Assembly: GCA_031082005.1 (NCBI GenBank)
Contig: JAVHLR010000001.1
Coordinates: 935,251-999,250, forward strand
Length of the DNA stretch: 64,000 nucleotides
Direction of reading: 5' to 3'
From: Patescibacteria group bacterium
GTDB lineage: Bacteria > Patescibacteriota > Patescibacteriia > 2-12-FULL-60-25
Shown: positions 41,656-49,181 of the stretch, piece after piece
Layout of the letters: the number at the start of each line of letters is the position of its first letter
How positions within the stretch are numbered: position 1 is the stretch's first letter
Position numbers and translations under genes: made by a program
Notes under the pieces: generated by a model
The model's input: the letters and a program-made list of their open reading frames with translations, nothing else
Told to the model about the DNA's origin: nothing
Databases searched by the model: none

Positions 41656-41684
41656 CTTAAACATCTACTATTTACGCCTGTCAA
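41656..41684 (-). promoter_or_regulatory. Sigma70-type promoter of the 41631 gene
   Basis: On the minus strand, TTGACA (41679-41684), 17 bases, TTTAAG (41656-41661). Confidence 0.7.
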
Positions 41685-41748
41685 CCTTAACCTCTCATTC
41701 CCCATTCTCGCCCCTCCCCCTGTTTCCTGCTATCCTATTAGCAATTAT

Positions 41749-42765
41749 ATGCCTACACCCAACACTCCCCCTCCGATCCGTCCGCACACCCTACGGACCG
41801 TCATCCTGACGATCGTCGGAACGATAGTCGTCGTATTCACCTTAATCCTCCTCCTTGCCTGGAGAACCTCCGAAGACTCTTCCGAGGGAGTCGCGCTCCA
41901 AACACGCAACTCCGGTGGCATGATGGGATACGGAGTCTCTGATAGCAGCTCGATCTCCAGTAAAGCCATCGCCCCTAGCGCATCCCCCGAGATCGCCTAC
42001 GACATGATGGCTCCGACGATGCCCTCGCCCATGCCGCCGATCTATGACGGCAGCGGCGCCACCGCCGAAGAGCGGGAAGAAATCGGACAAAAAATCATCC
42101 GTAACGGATATCTCAACCTACGTGTTGATGACGCCGAAAAACGCCTCACTGAAGCCAAAGGATTGGCGACGCAATTCGGCGGCTTTGTCGCCAGCTCGAA
42201 TCTGCAGGATAACGCCGGGGTCAAAACCGCGTACCTGACCATCCGCGTCCCGTCGGATAAATTCGACAGCCTGGTGGATGCCTCGAAAAAACTAGCCTCT
42301 CTCGTCACCTCCGAGTCATCGAACGCCGACGATGTCACCGACCAATTCGTTGATCTGAACGCCCGTCTCAAAGCTGCCCAAGCCGAAGAAGCGCAATATC
42401 TCGAGATTCTGAAGCAAGCGAAATCAGTGGAAGACACGCTGAAAGTCACGAGCGCACTTAGCCAAGTCAGGGCTCGCATCGAGCAGATGCAGGGTCAATT
42501 GCGCTACCTGACCGACAAGACGGACTACGCCACGCTCAACCTGACCTTGACGGAGGACACACGAATCGAGGTTCCGACCCGCACGTGGGAACCGCTCGAG
42601 TCGATCCGACAATCTTTCCGCGGCCTCATCATCGCGCTCCAAGCCTTGGTCGACCTGCTCATCGGTTTGGTCTTCTATGGCATCGGCCTGCTGTTGCCAG
42701 TCCTATTGATCCTGTACGTGATTTATCGCCTGACACGTTGGGTAATCGGAAAATTCAAGAAATAA
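41749..42765 (+). CDS. DUF4349 membrane protein
   Basis: 338 residues from ATG 41749; a longer frame from 41584 reads back through the divergent gene and is rejected. An N-terminal helix (VILTIVGTIVVVFTLILLLA) and a Met/Pro/Ser-rich linker precede the DUF4349 domain: IIRNGYLNLRVDDAEKRLTE, AYLTIRVPSDKFDSLVDASK, SNADDVTDQFVDLNARLKAA, a coiled coil with QYLEILKQAKSVEDTLKV and TDYATLNLTLTED. A second helix (LLIGLVFYGIGLLLPVLLIL) closes the protein. The domain is common in bacteria but its role is unknown. A TATCCT box at 41731 puts the transcript start only about 6 bases before ATG. Confidence 0.92.
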   Translation: MPTPNTPPPIRPHTLRTVILTIVGTIVVVFTLILLLAWRTSEDSSEGVALQTRNSGGMMGYGVSDSSSISSKAIAPSASPEIAYDMMAPTMPSPMPPIYDGSGATAEEREEIGQKIIRNGYLNLRVDDAEKRLTEAKGLATQFGGFVASSNLQDNAGVKTAYLTIRVPSDKFDSLVDASKKLASLVTSESSNADDVTDQFVDLNARLKAAQAEEAQYLEILKQAKSVEDTLKVTSALSQVRARIEQMQGQLRYLTDKTDYATLNLTLTEDTRIEVPTRTWEPLESIRQSFRGLIIALQALVDLLIGLVFYGIGLLLPVLLILYVIYRLTRWVIGKFKK

Positions 42766-42783
42766 CATTTCGTGACAAGTAAC

Positions 42784-42869
42784 GTCATTGCGAGGAGCTC
42801 GGCGACGAAGCAATCTTACAAATATCCAAGAGATTGCCGCGCGCCGCTAGTCTATGCGCTCGCAATGAC
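42784..42869. repeat. Palindromic repeat, gtcattgcgag/ctcgcaatgac family
   Basis: Perfect 11-bp terminal inverted repeats gtcattgcgag (42784-42794) and ctcgcaatgac (42859-42869) with internal gaagcaatct / agattgccgc. This MITE-like element lies between two convergent genes; a half copy is at 10169-10208. Confidence 0.8.
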
Positions 42870-42882
42870 AAAGAATTGAAAA

Positions 42883-42913
42883 GCGCCGCCTCACCTGATT
42901 CGGTGGGCGGCGC
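42883..42913 (-). terminator. Intrinsic terminator of the 44238 gene
   Basis: gcgccgcc (42883-42890) pairs with ggcggcgc (42906-42913); TTTTC follows on the minus strand. Confidence 0.85.
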
Positions 42914-42933
42914 GAGCCGTGAGAGCGGTCAGG

Positions 42934-44238
42934 CTACATGAGCCTGGCCGCTTTTACGAGATTGACCTGAGCGACCTTCCAGTTGTCCGTGGCAAGGGCT
43001 TCCTTTGCCGTACCGAGATAGAGCTCGACCCGTTTCTTGATCTTGTGGTCAAGATCCTGCTCATTGCACTTTTCGCGGACCCTGGTCCTGACCGATTCGA
43101 GAGCTTGCTCAATCAGGGCGAAGTACTCAGGAGCCGCGCTGCGTGGAATCACGAACTTCCGCTTTCCGGCATCGTCGACCACGACCTGTACAGCGCGCAG
43201 CTTCTTCAGCGCATCCAAGAGCAACGAAAGACGGAAAATCACCTCACGCTGAAGCGCCTGCAGCGCAAAGACCCAACGCAACCCGCGACGCGTCTTGCGC
43301 AGCAGGGGGACAAGCTCCAGCCTGTTGCCCTGCTCGCAGAGATCCTTTGCGCGCGTCAGTTCCTTGATGACATGCGCCGCGTTCTTGCGGAACGGCAGCG
43401 CTTGGATCGTCGAGAGCGGGTCGATGTATGACTGGATAACCCTAGCGGCTGCCTTCAGGCCATCCTTGCCGCGGACGTCGCTCAACCAGTTGTCGGAGCC
43501 GATCTTCAGGTAGGTGTCTTCTGTGAAGATCCTTTCCGCGACATCCGTCGTACCAGGCCTCTGCGCCATACTAAGCGCCATCCAAAGACGCTCGTGGAGA
43601 TACAGATGGTCGTCGATCGCATCGATGACCTGCTGCGTGCGCCACTCTTCGTATGCCAGGATGGCTGCAGCGCGTTCACGCCGCGTCTTGAAACGGCCGA
43701 TTGCTCCGCCGCTCTGCATCGCCTTGGCCACAGGATTCAGCCGTCCTGTCGCATCGACGAGATTGAAGGCGGCATCCATCATGGCCCGCGCCGCGATCTT
43801 GTCGCTATCGCGCACCATGGCGAGCGTTCGCGAGAGACCCATGTGCAACGCGAAGCGTTCGCGACGCTCGTCTTCCACGGTCGCGGCATAGTTGAGCAAA
43901 AAGAGGGAAAAATCCCTCTGCTCGCCCATCAGACGACGCATCTCCTCTCTATCGAACCTTTCGAAGAGCTGCGCGTGACGACCCGCGAGCTCCAGCTCGT
44001 ACAGATCGGCGTAGTGGGCATGCGTGGACTTGCCCTTGGTCCGATTCCTCAACTCGGCGTTGCTGCGCCAGAAGGATCCGGAAGGCACAAGCACTTCGCC
44101 GTTCTTGCCACGCGGCTGCTTGAGGGTACCATCCTCCAAGACCATGTAGTCTCCGCCCCAAGAAAGCCTGCCCAATACTGCGGTCAGACTCCCTCGGGAA
44201 TTCTGCACAGTCGCTTCCTCGGGGATATAGCACAACAT
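42934..44238 (-). CDS. Unrecognised helical protein, stand-alone gene
   Basis: 434 residues from ATG 44238 with GAGG 7 bases upstream. It is almost entirely alpha-helical and rich in Arg and Glu, without membrane segments or Cys clusters. Stretches such as RRERAAAILAYEEWRTQQVI, LPFRKNAAHVIKELTRAKDL, RRGLRWVFALQALQREVIFR and KIKKRVELYLGTAKEALATD look like helical repeats. The N-terminus (RGSLTAVLGRLSWGGDYMVL) is more beta-like. No family recognised. It forms a single-gene unit with promoter TTGACT-17-TAGATT, a cattcc/ggaatg leader hairpin and a GC-rich terminator. Confidence 0.75.
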   Translation of the reverse strand: MLCYIPEEATVQNSRGSLTAVLGRLSWGGDYMVLEDGTLKQPRGKNGEVLVPSGSFWRSNAELRNRTKGKSTHAHYADLYELELAGRHAQLFERFDREEMRRLMGEQRDFSLFLLNYAATVEDERRERFALHMGLSRTLAMVRDSDKIAARAMMDAAFNLVDATGRLNPVAKAMQSGGAIGRFKTRRERAAAILAYEEWRTQQVIDAIDDHLYLHERLWMALSMAQRPGTTDVAERIFTEDTYLKIGSDNWLSDVRGKDGLKAAARVIQSYIDPLSTIQALPFRKNAAHVIKELTRAKDLCEQGNRLELVPLLRKTRRGLRWVFALQALQREVIFRLSLLLDALKKLRAVQVVVDDAGKRKFVIPRSAAPEYFALIEQALESVRTRVREKCNEQDLDHKIKKRVELYLGTAKEALATDNWKVAQVNLVKAARLM

Positions 44239-44291
44239 TCCTGGACCTCTAACCTTTCTGAAAAGAACGTCATTCCTTTCTGGAATGGCTT

Positions 44292-44320
44292 AATCTAACT
44301 GGAACTGTTGAAAAAGTCAA
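44292..44320 (-). promoter_or_regulatory. Sigma70-type promoter of the 44238 gene
   Basis: On the minus strand, TTGACT (44315-44320), 17 bases, TAGATT (44292-44297). Confidence 0.75.
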
Positions 44321-44331
44321 CCCATGAACTC

Positions 44332-44358
44332 AAAAAAGCCATTAAAAACGGCTTTTTT
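44332..44358 (-). terminator. Intrinsic terminator of mltG
   Basis: aaaaaagcc / ggctttttt with a 9-base loop, 19 bases past the mltG stop. Confidence 0.85.
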
Positions 44359-44376
44359 GACGAACATCAACTCAAC

Positions 44377-45405
44377 TTATTCCCCGTATGCTTTCCAACG
44401 GTTCACTTTATGTTCCTCCAAAGTCCTGGCGTAATAGCTCTTGCCCTCGGCGTCATGCAGATAATAAAGATAATCGGATGGGGTCGGATTTAAAGCCGCT
44501 AAAATCGATTCCTTTCCCGGATTACAGATTGGCGCCGGTGGAAGACCTTTGTATTTATAAGTATTGAACGGTGAATCAACGGCTAAATCATCCAAAGTCG
44601 GGCGTGCCCTACCCGCACCCGTCACGTAATTGACGGTCGCGTCCGATTGCAACAACATCCCGCGCTTGATGCGATTCAGATATATTCCTGCCACCATCTT
44701 CTTATCTTCGGCACTTGCGGCTTCTCGCTCCACGATCGAAGCCAAGACCATCAGCTCATCCAAACTCCTGCCCTGTTTCTTCAGTTCTGAAGAAATCTCA
44801 TCATACAACTTGGAGAATTGCGTGAGCTGTTTAAGCACCAAGCTTTCCGGTAACTGGTCTTGCCATACGCGGTAAGTATCGGGGAAGAGATAACCTTCAA
44901 GCGAAGAATCGGCGGGCAACTCGGACAGGAAAGCATGATCTTCTTTCAATGCAGGATCGAACCCCTTTTTGGCGTTATAATTTCCGCTCATAGCACGAAA
45001 ATCTTTCCCCTCGACTCCATACTTCGCCAAAGCAGCTTCTTCGTCGCTCAAATCCCAACCTTCGATGATCTTCACCTCGATTTCGTTGCGCTCCGGACCC
45101 AAAGCGAAAAGTCGCGCCAACTTACGGTAGCTCATTCCGCTTTTGACTAGGTAGTCACCCGCTTTCGGACGTCGTGCCGTCGCATCGATCCTCACATACA
45201 ACGAATAACCCCAAGCCGATCCGATAATGCCCCGCTCCTGCAACGCTTCGCCGACCTCGCTTGGAGTCGCACCGTCAGGCACATCGAACTTTACGGACTG
45301 TGCATCGCTTTCGGGCGTCGATAGCCAAGCAGCGGGTGCGAACCACGAAAAAAAACCTGCCGCAAAAAGCAGGATCAGCGCCGACGCGAAAAAAAATTTC
45401 TTCAT
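44377..45405 (-). CDS. mltG: Endolytic murein transglycosylase MltG
   Basis: 342 residues. One N-terminal helix (FFFASALILLFAAGFFSWFA), then the YceG domain: VPDGATPSEVGEALQERGII (LysM-like subdomain), EVKIIEGWDL, DSSLEGYLFPDTYRVW, LASIVEREAASAEDKKMVAG with the catalytic Glu, LLQSDATVNY, SPFNTYKYKGLPPAPICNPG and AALNPTPSDYLYYLHDAEGK. MltG cuts nascent peptidoglycan strands in the membrane and sets chain length. Overlaps the PAP2 gene by 4 bases (ATGA), so wall release and lipid-carrier phosphate removal may be coupled. Confidence 0.96.
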   Translation of the reverse strand: MKKFFFASALILLFAAGFFSWFAPAAWLSTPESDAQSVKFDVPDGATPSEVGEALQERGIIGSAWGYSLYVRIDATARRPKAGDYLVKSGMSYRKLARLFALGPERNEIEVKIIEGWDLSDEEAALAKYGVEGKDFRAMSGNYNAKKGFDPALKEDHAFLSELPADSSLEGYLFPDTYRVWQDQLPESLVLKQLTQFSKLYDEISSELKKQGRSLDELMVLASIVEREAASAEDKKMVAGIYLNRIKRGMLLQSDATVNYVTGAGRARPTLDDLAVDSPFNTYKYKGLPPAPICNPGKESILAALNPTPSDYLYYLHDAEGKSYYARTLEEHKVNRWKAYGE

Positions 45406-45962
45406 TTCTTTTTGTTTCCGACGAATGCTTGGGACAAATCGCGTCGCTTCAATTCGCCGTGCATGAACCTGACCAGGACGAAGCTGACGAAGCCCACCAA
45501 AACTCCTCCGATTATGTCGCTTGGATAATGTACTCCGACAGCCATCCTACCAAACGCTATCGAACAAGCCAACACCAAAGCGAAAATCCCCCAACGCCTG
45601 TCGGCATACAGGATGGCGAATGCAATGGCGAATGATGCGGCAGTGTGTCCGGACGGAAATGAAGTATTGAGAGGCGGCGGGATGAGCAGGCTGATCCCCG
45701 ACATATCGATATAAGGACGAGGTCTTTGGATTAGATAAGCCATCAAAGTCGTCAATATCAGCGCGATGCCGCCGCTCCAAGCTGCTTCCGCAACAGCATG
45801 CTGCAACAACTTCTTCTTCGTCTTCATGAAGCAAACCACCGGGACCAAAAACAGATAAATCGCCCAACGCGCCAAAAAAACGGCGATGACTTTTGCCATC
45901 GGATCAGCCAAAAAAACGACTTGGATGAAACCGACGGAGTACCAATCGAAGAATGACAACAT
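45402..45962 (-). CDS. PAP2-family membrane phosphatase
   Basis: 186 residues from ATG 45962; a TTG start at 45995 would add 11. Several membrane helices and the three PAP2 signature motifs can be read: LIQRPRP (KX6RP-type), SFPSGHTAASF (PSGH) and GRMAVGVHYPSD (SRX5HX3D-type). Members remove a phosphate from lipid pyrophosphates such as undecaprenyl pyrophosphate or from phosphatidic acid. Next to mltG, recycling of the undecaprenyl carrier is the more likely job, but the substrate cannot be read. Confidence 0.9.
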   Translation of the reverse strand: MLSFFDWYSVGFIQVVFLADPMAKVIAVFLARWAIYLFLVPVVCFMKTKKKLLQHAVAEAAWSGGIALILTTLMAYLIQRPRPYIDMSGISLLIPPPLNTSFPSGHTAASFAIAFAILYADRRWGIFALVLACSIAFGRMAVGVHYPSDIIGGVLVGFVSFVLVRFMHGELKRRDLSQAFVGNKKK

Positions 45963-46000
45963 CGTGATTAGGATAGCATTCGGGAAAAAAAACAAAAAAT

Positions 46001-46648
46001 TCAGCGCTTTCCTGAAGGCTCTTTCGTCTTCGGTTGGAACCTACACCACTTAGCCACAGGACACATCCAGCACTTCGGCTTCTTGCCGCCGATACAGATT
46101 TCGCGGCCGAACCTCACCATCGTACGGTTGACGTCGCCCCACGATTTTTCCGGCAAGATCCTTTTGATATCCTGTTCGACTTTCTCGGGCGTCTTGCCGT
46201 CCGACCAGCCCAAACGATGCGCGATACGGAACACGTGCGTATCCACCGCGACTGATGGCACATGAAAACAGACGGACAAGACGCAGCTGGCTGTCTTACG
46301 TCCGACGCCGGGCAAGGTTATCAGCTCATCCATCGTCTTCGGCACCCGGCCATCGAAATCGCGGATCATCCTTTGCGCCAATGCTTTGACTGATTTCGCC
46401 TTGTTCCGATACAACCCGATCGTGTTGATCGATTTCGCGATTTCCGATGCTTTCGCTCGCACCAGGCTCTTCCAATCCGGAAACTTCTTCCGAAACGACG
46501 GAAACATCTTCAGGACCTGTACATCCGTCGTCCGCGCCGAGAATATCGTGGCGATCAAAGAATCCTCCGGATTACCCAAATCCATATCCGCTTTCTGCGG
46601 ATAGCGCTTCTTCAATGCTTCGACGATCTTAACCCCGTCTTCGTTCAT
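46001..46648 (-). CDS. nth: Endonuclease III (DNA glycosylase/AP lyase)
   Basis: 215 residues. DSLIATIFSARTTDVQVLKM, the helix-hairpin-helix LPGVGRKTASCVLSVCF with the catalytic Lys, VDTHVFRIAHRLGW with the catalytic Asp, and the 4Fe-4S loop CIGGKKPKCWMCPVAKWC are all present. The first Cys spacing is 7 rather than the usual 6 residues. It removes oxidised pyrimidines and nicks the abasic site. It lies 9 bases downstream of mutM, forming a base-excision repair pair. Confidence 0.96.
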   Translation of the reverse strand: MNEDGVKIVEALKKRYPQKADMDLGNPEDSLIATIFSARTTDVQVLKMFPSFRKKFPDWKSLVRAKASEIAKSINTIGLYRNKAKSVKALAQRMIRDFDGRVPKTMDELITLPGVGRKTASCVLSVCFHVPSVAVDTHVFRIAHRLGWSDGKTPEKVEQDIKRILPEKSWGDVNRTMVRFGREICIGGKKPKCWMCPVAKWCRFQPKTKEPSGKR

Positions 46649-46657
46649 GTTTTTGAT

Positions 46658-47479
46658 TCACTTTTGGCACTTCGGACAATAATGCGTCCCGCGCTGTCCG
46701 ATGACGATTCGTTTTATCGGCGTACCGCACTTCACGCACTCCTCCCCGCCCCTGCCATAGACCTGGAGTAATTTCAAAAATTTACCCTGCTTTCCCGAAG
46801 CATCGACATAATCGTTCGCGCTCGTCCCACGGTGCTTGATCGAGAGCTTCAATAGCGCCTGGACTTGCTGCGCGATCTCTAATCTTTCTTTTGCCGTCAA
46901 CTCTCCCAAAGGACGAGTCGGTCTGACACCCGCGCGAAACAACGCCTCGTCGGCATAGATATTCCCGATTCCCGCGATCGTCGCCTGATCCATCAGAGCG
47001 ACTTTTATCTTGCGCGTCTTCGGCTTCAATAACCTATCCGCCAATTCCTGCGCGCTTATCTCCAATGGCTCCGGTCCATATGCATCCAAGACTTTCTTCG
47101 CATCTTCCGCCGAAAGACATTTCATGAAACCGAATTGCCTGACATCCGACCAAACTAAATCCTTTCCGCCTTTCTTGCCCTTCAGCTTGAATACCGCCCG
47201 ATCATGTTTACGTGGTTTGTATCTCTTGTCCTCCAAAACCAACCGCCCGGTCATCTTGAGATGCGTAAACATGACCGACCCGTCGACGAACCGCCAGACT
47301 ATGAGCTTAGCCCGTCGTTCGATATTTTTGATCTTCTTGCCCGTCAGACAAGCCACGAATTCCTTCCCCACCGGCTCTTCCCTACCGGACTTCAAAAGCT
47401 CAACGGACTCGATCCGCATCCCCGCCAACGCGTCATCCAATTGTCTTCGGATAGTCTCCACTTCTGGTAGCTCGGGCAT
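46658..47479 (-). CDS. mutM: Formamidopyrimidine-DNA glycosylase
   Basis: 273 residues. Starts MPELPEVETIRRQLDD with the catalytic Pro2 and Glu3; the helix-two-turn-helix region is at DQATIAGIGNIYADEALFRA and the C-terminal zinc finger at CVKCGTPIKR...HYCPKC. The enzyme excises 8-oxoguanine and formamidopyrimidines. It pairs with nth 9 bases downstream. Its 123-base upstream gap is filled by hairpin element copy C. Confidence 0.97.
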   Translation of the reverse strand: MPELPEVETIRRQLDDALAGMRIESVELLKSGREEPVGKEFVACLTGKKIKNIERRAKLIVWRFVDGSVMFTHLKMTGRLVLEDKRYKPRKHDRAVFKLKGKKGGKDLVWSDVRQFGFMKCLSAEDAKKVLDAYGPEPLEISAQELADRLLKPKTRKIKVALMDQATIAGIGNIYADEALFRAGVRPTRPLGELTAKERLEIAQQVQALLKLSIKHRGTSANDYVDASGKQGKFLKLLQVYGRGGEECVKCGTPIKRIVIGQRGTHYCPKCQK

Positions 47480-47505
47480 ACCTATCGTTCATTCTTTTTC
47501 CTCAA

Positions 47506-47612
47506 GCTTATTTGAATTTCGCGTTTTCTGCAGCGAGGACTGTCTGAGGCCGCTATATAAAGGTGCGGCGGCCGAGTTCCGCAGCAAAAGAAAACGCGAA
47601 GTTCAAATAAGC
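47506..47612 (+). repeat. Hairpin element copy C
   Basis: A 24-bp stem (47506-47529 with 47589-47612) with one U-G wobble holds the core gcagcgaggactgtctgag, an inner stem gccgc/gcggc with a loop, and ccgagttccgcagc. The right arm contains the last codons and the stop of gpmI (47603-47605); the left arm is their inverted copy. No T-run follows on either strand. Confidence 0.8.
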
Positions 47613-49177
47613 GGCTTCCCCGTCATTTCCGCCGGCTGCGGCAATTCCATGATCTTCAATATCGTCGGCGCGACGTCAGCCAACATGCCGACCGGTGTAG
47701 TCAAAGAAAGGTCTCCGCCGATCACATCGCCGATCGGTGCTCGCACGCCTTCGAATTGTTTACCGATGATGATGAACGGAACGGGATTGGTCGAATGTTC
47801 CTTATCCATATCGCCCGTCATCAGGTTCTTCACTTCTTCCGCATTACCGTGGTCAGCCGTGATGAGGCACACCCCACCGACCGCCAAGACCGAATCTACG
47901 ATTTTAGCCATGGCCTTATCGACGGTCTGGCACGCTTCGATGGTCGCCTTCTCATCGCCTGTATGTCCCACCATGTCAGGATTGGCGAAATTAAGAATCA
48001 CTAGATCATAACTCCCCTTGGACACCTCTTCAACGACGCGGTCAGCGATGAGCGGCGCCGACATCTCCGGAGCCTTATCATATGTCGAGACACGCGGACT
48101 CGGGATGATGACACGATCCTCACCGGGGAACTCCGATTCGATCATGCCGTTCATGAAGAAAGTCACGTGCGCATATTTCTCGGTCTCCGCGATATGCATC
48201 TGGCGCAAACCGGCATCAGACACGATTTTCGCCAGACAGTTGTCGATAGCCAAAGGTGGATACGCCACCGCCACCGGCAAGTCCTTCTCGTACTCGGTCA
48301 TGGTACCGAAATACAGATCTTTGATCTGCTCACGCGGAAACTTCTCGAAACTCGGCAAGACGAATGCTTTAGTGATTTCACGTGCACGATCAGGACGGCT
48401 ATTGAAGAATATCACCGCATCCCCGTCAGCTATCGTCGCCACCGGTTTCCCGCCCTTCTCCATCACGGTCGGCAGGATCTCTTCGTCATAAACTTTCTGG
48501 TCATACCAATGTTGGACTGCCTCCGTCGCAGAAGGAGCCAAGATCTCACCCACTCCTTTTGCCATGGCATCATAGGCCTTCTGGATGCGATCCCACCGGT
48601 TGTCGCGATCCATGGCGAAATAGCGTCCGCACACGGTCGCGATCTTGCCAATCTTGAATTCCTTCATCTTTTCCTCCAAGTCATGGATGAAGCCTATACC
48701 GCTATTGAAGATGGTGTCGCGACCATCCAGAAATGCATGGACAAAAACCTTGTCGAATTTCTGACGGCTGAACAGATCGAGCAGCGCGTGCAGATGGGCA
48801 TCGGAAGAATGGACGCCTCCAGGCGAAACCAAGCCCATCAGATGGATTTTGCCTCCCGTCTTCTTACAGTGCGCGATAGCATCCAAAAAGACTTTATTGG
48901 AGTAGAACTCCCCGTTCTCGATGGCGAAACTGATGCGCGGAATGCTCTGGAAAAAGATCCTGCCTGCGCCGATGGTCAGATGTCCCACCTCCGAATTTCC
49001 CATCATACCCCACGACAGACCCACGGCAGAGCCTGACGCCAAGACCGTCATCGCCGGATAACTTTCGATATAGTGTCTGAAATTCGGCATCTCCGATTCG
49101 ACGACAGCATTCCCGTCCGCCGGAGGAGCGACGCCTAATCCATCCACGATGATCAATACTACAGGCTTTGGTCTCAT
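47603..49177 (-). CDS. gpmI: 2,3-bisphosphoglycerate-independent phosphoglycerate mutase (first paralog)
   Basis: 524 residues. Landmarks of the alkaline phosphatase-like iPGM family are VLIIVDGLGVAPPADGNAV with a metal-binding Asp, MGNSEVGHLTIGAGR with the catalytic Ser, HAFLDGRDT, CGRYFAMDRDNRWDR, SRPDRAREITKAF, NFANPDMVGHTGD and ITADHGNAEEV. It interconverts 3- and 2-phosphoglycerate in glycolysis with Mn2+. A second complete paralog lies 4 bases upstream, so both are made from one transcript. The catalytic residues look intact in both. Confidence 0.96.
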   Translation of the reverse strand: MRPKPVVLIIVDGLGVAPPADGNAVVESEMPNFRHYIESYPAMTVLASGSAVGLSWGMMGNSEVGHLTIGAGRIFFQSIPRISFAIENGEFYSNKVFLDAIAHCKKTGGKIHLMGLVSPGGVHSSDAHLHALLDLFSRQKFDKVFVHAFLDGRDTIFNSGIGFIHDLEEKMKEFKIGKIATVCGRYFAMDRDNRWDRIQKAYDAMAKGVGEILAPSATEAVQHWYDQKVYDEEILPTVMEKGGKPVATIADGDAVIFFNSRPDRAREITKAFVLPSFEKFPREQIKDLYFGTMTEYEKDLPVAVAYPPLAIDNCLAKIVSDAGLRQMHIAETEKYAHVTFFMNGMIESEFPGEDRVIIPSPRVSTYDKAPEMSAPLIADRVVEEVSKGSYDLVILNFANPDMVGHTGDEKATIEACQTVDKAMAKIVDSVLAVGGVCLITADHGNAEEVKNLMTGDMDKEHSTNPVPFIIIGKQFEGVRAPIGDVIGGDLSLTTPVGMLADVAPTILKIMELPQPAEMTGKPLI

Positions 49178-49181
49178 AATA

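Noticed and set aside
4753-42869. CRISPR arrays or insertion sequences as an explanation of the short repeats
   Set aside because: The repeats are palindromic, dispersed and irregularly spaced, with no transposase gene and no direct-repeat/spacer pattern.
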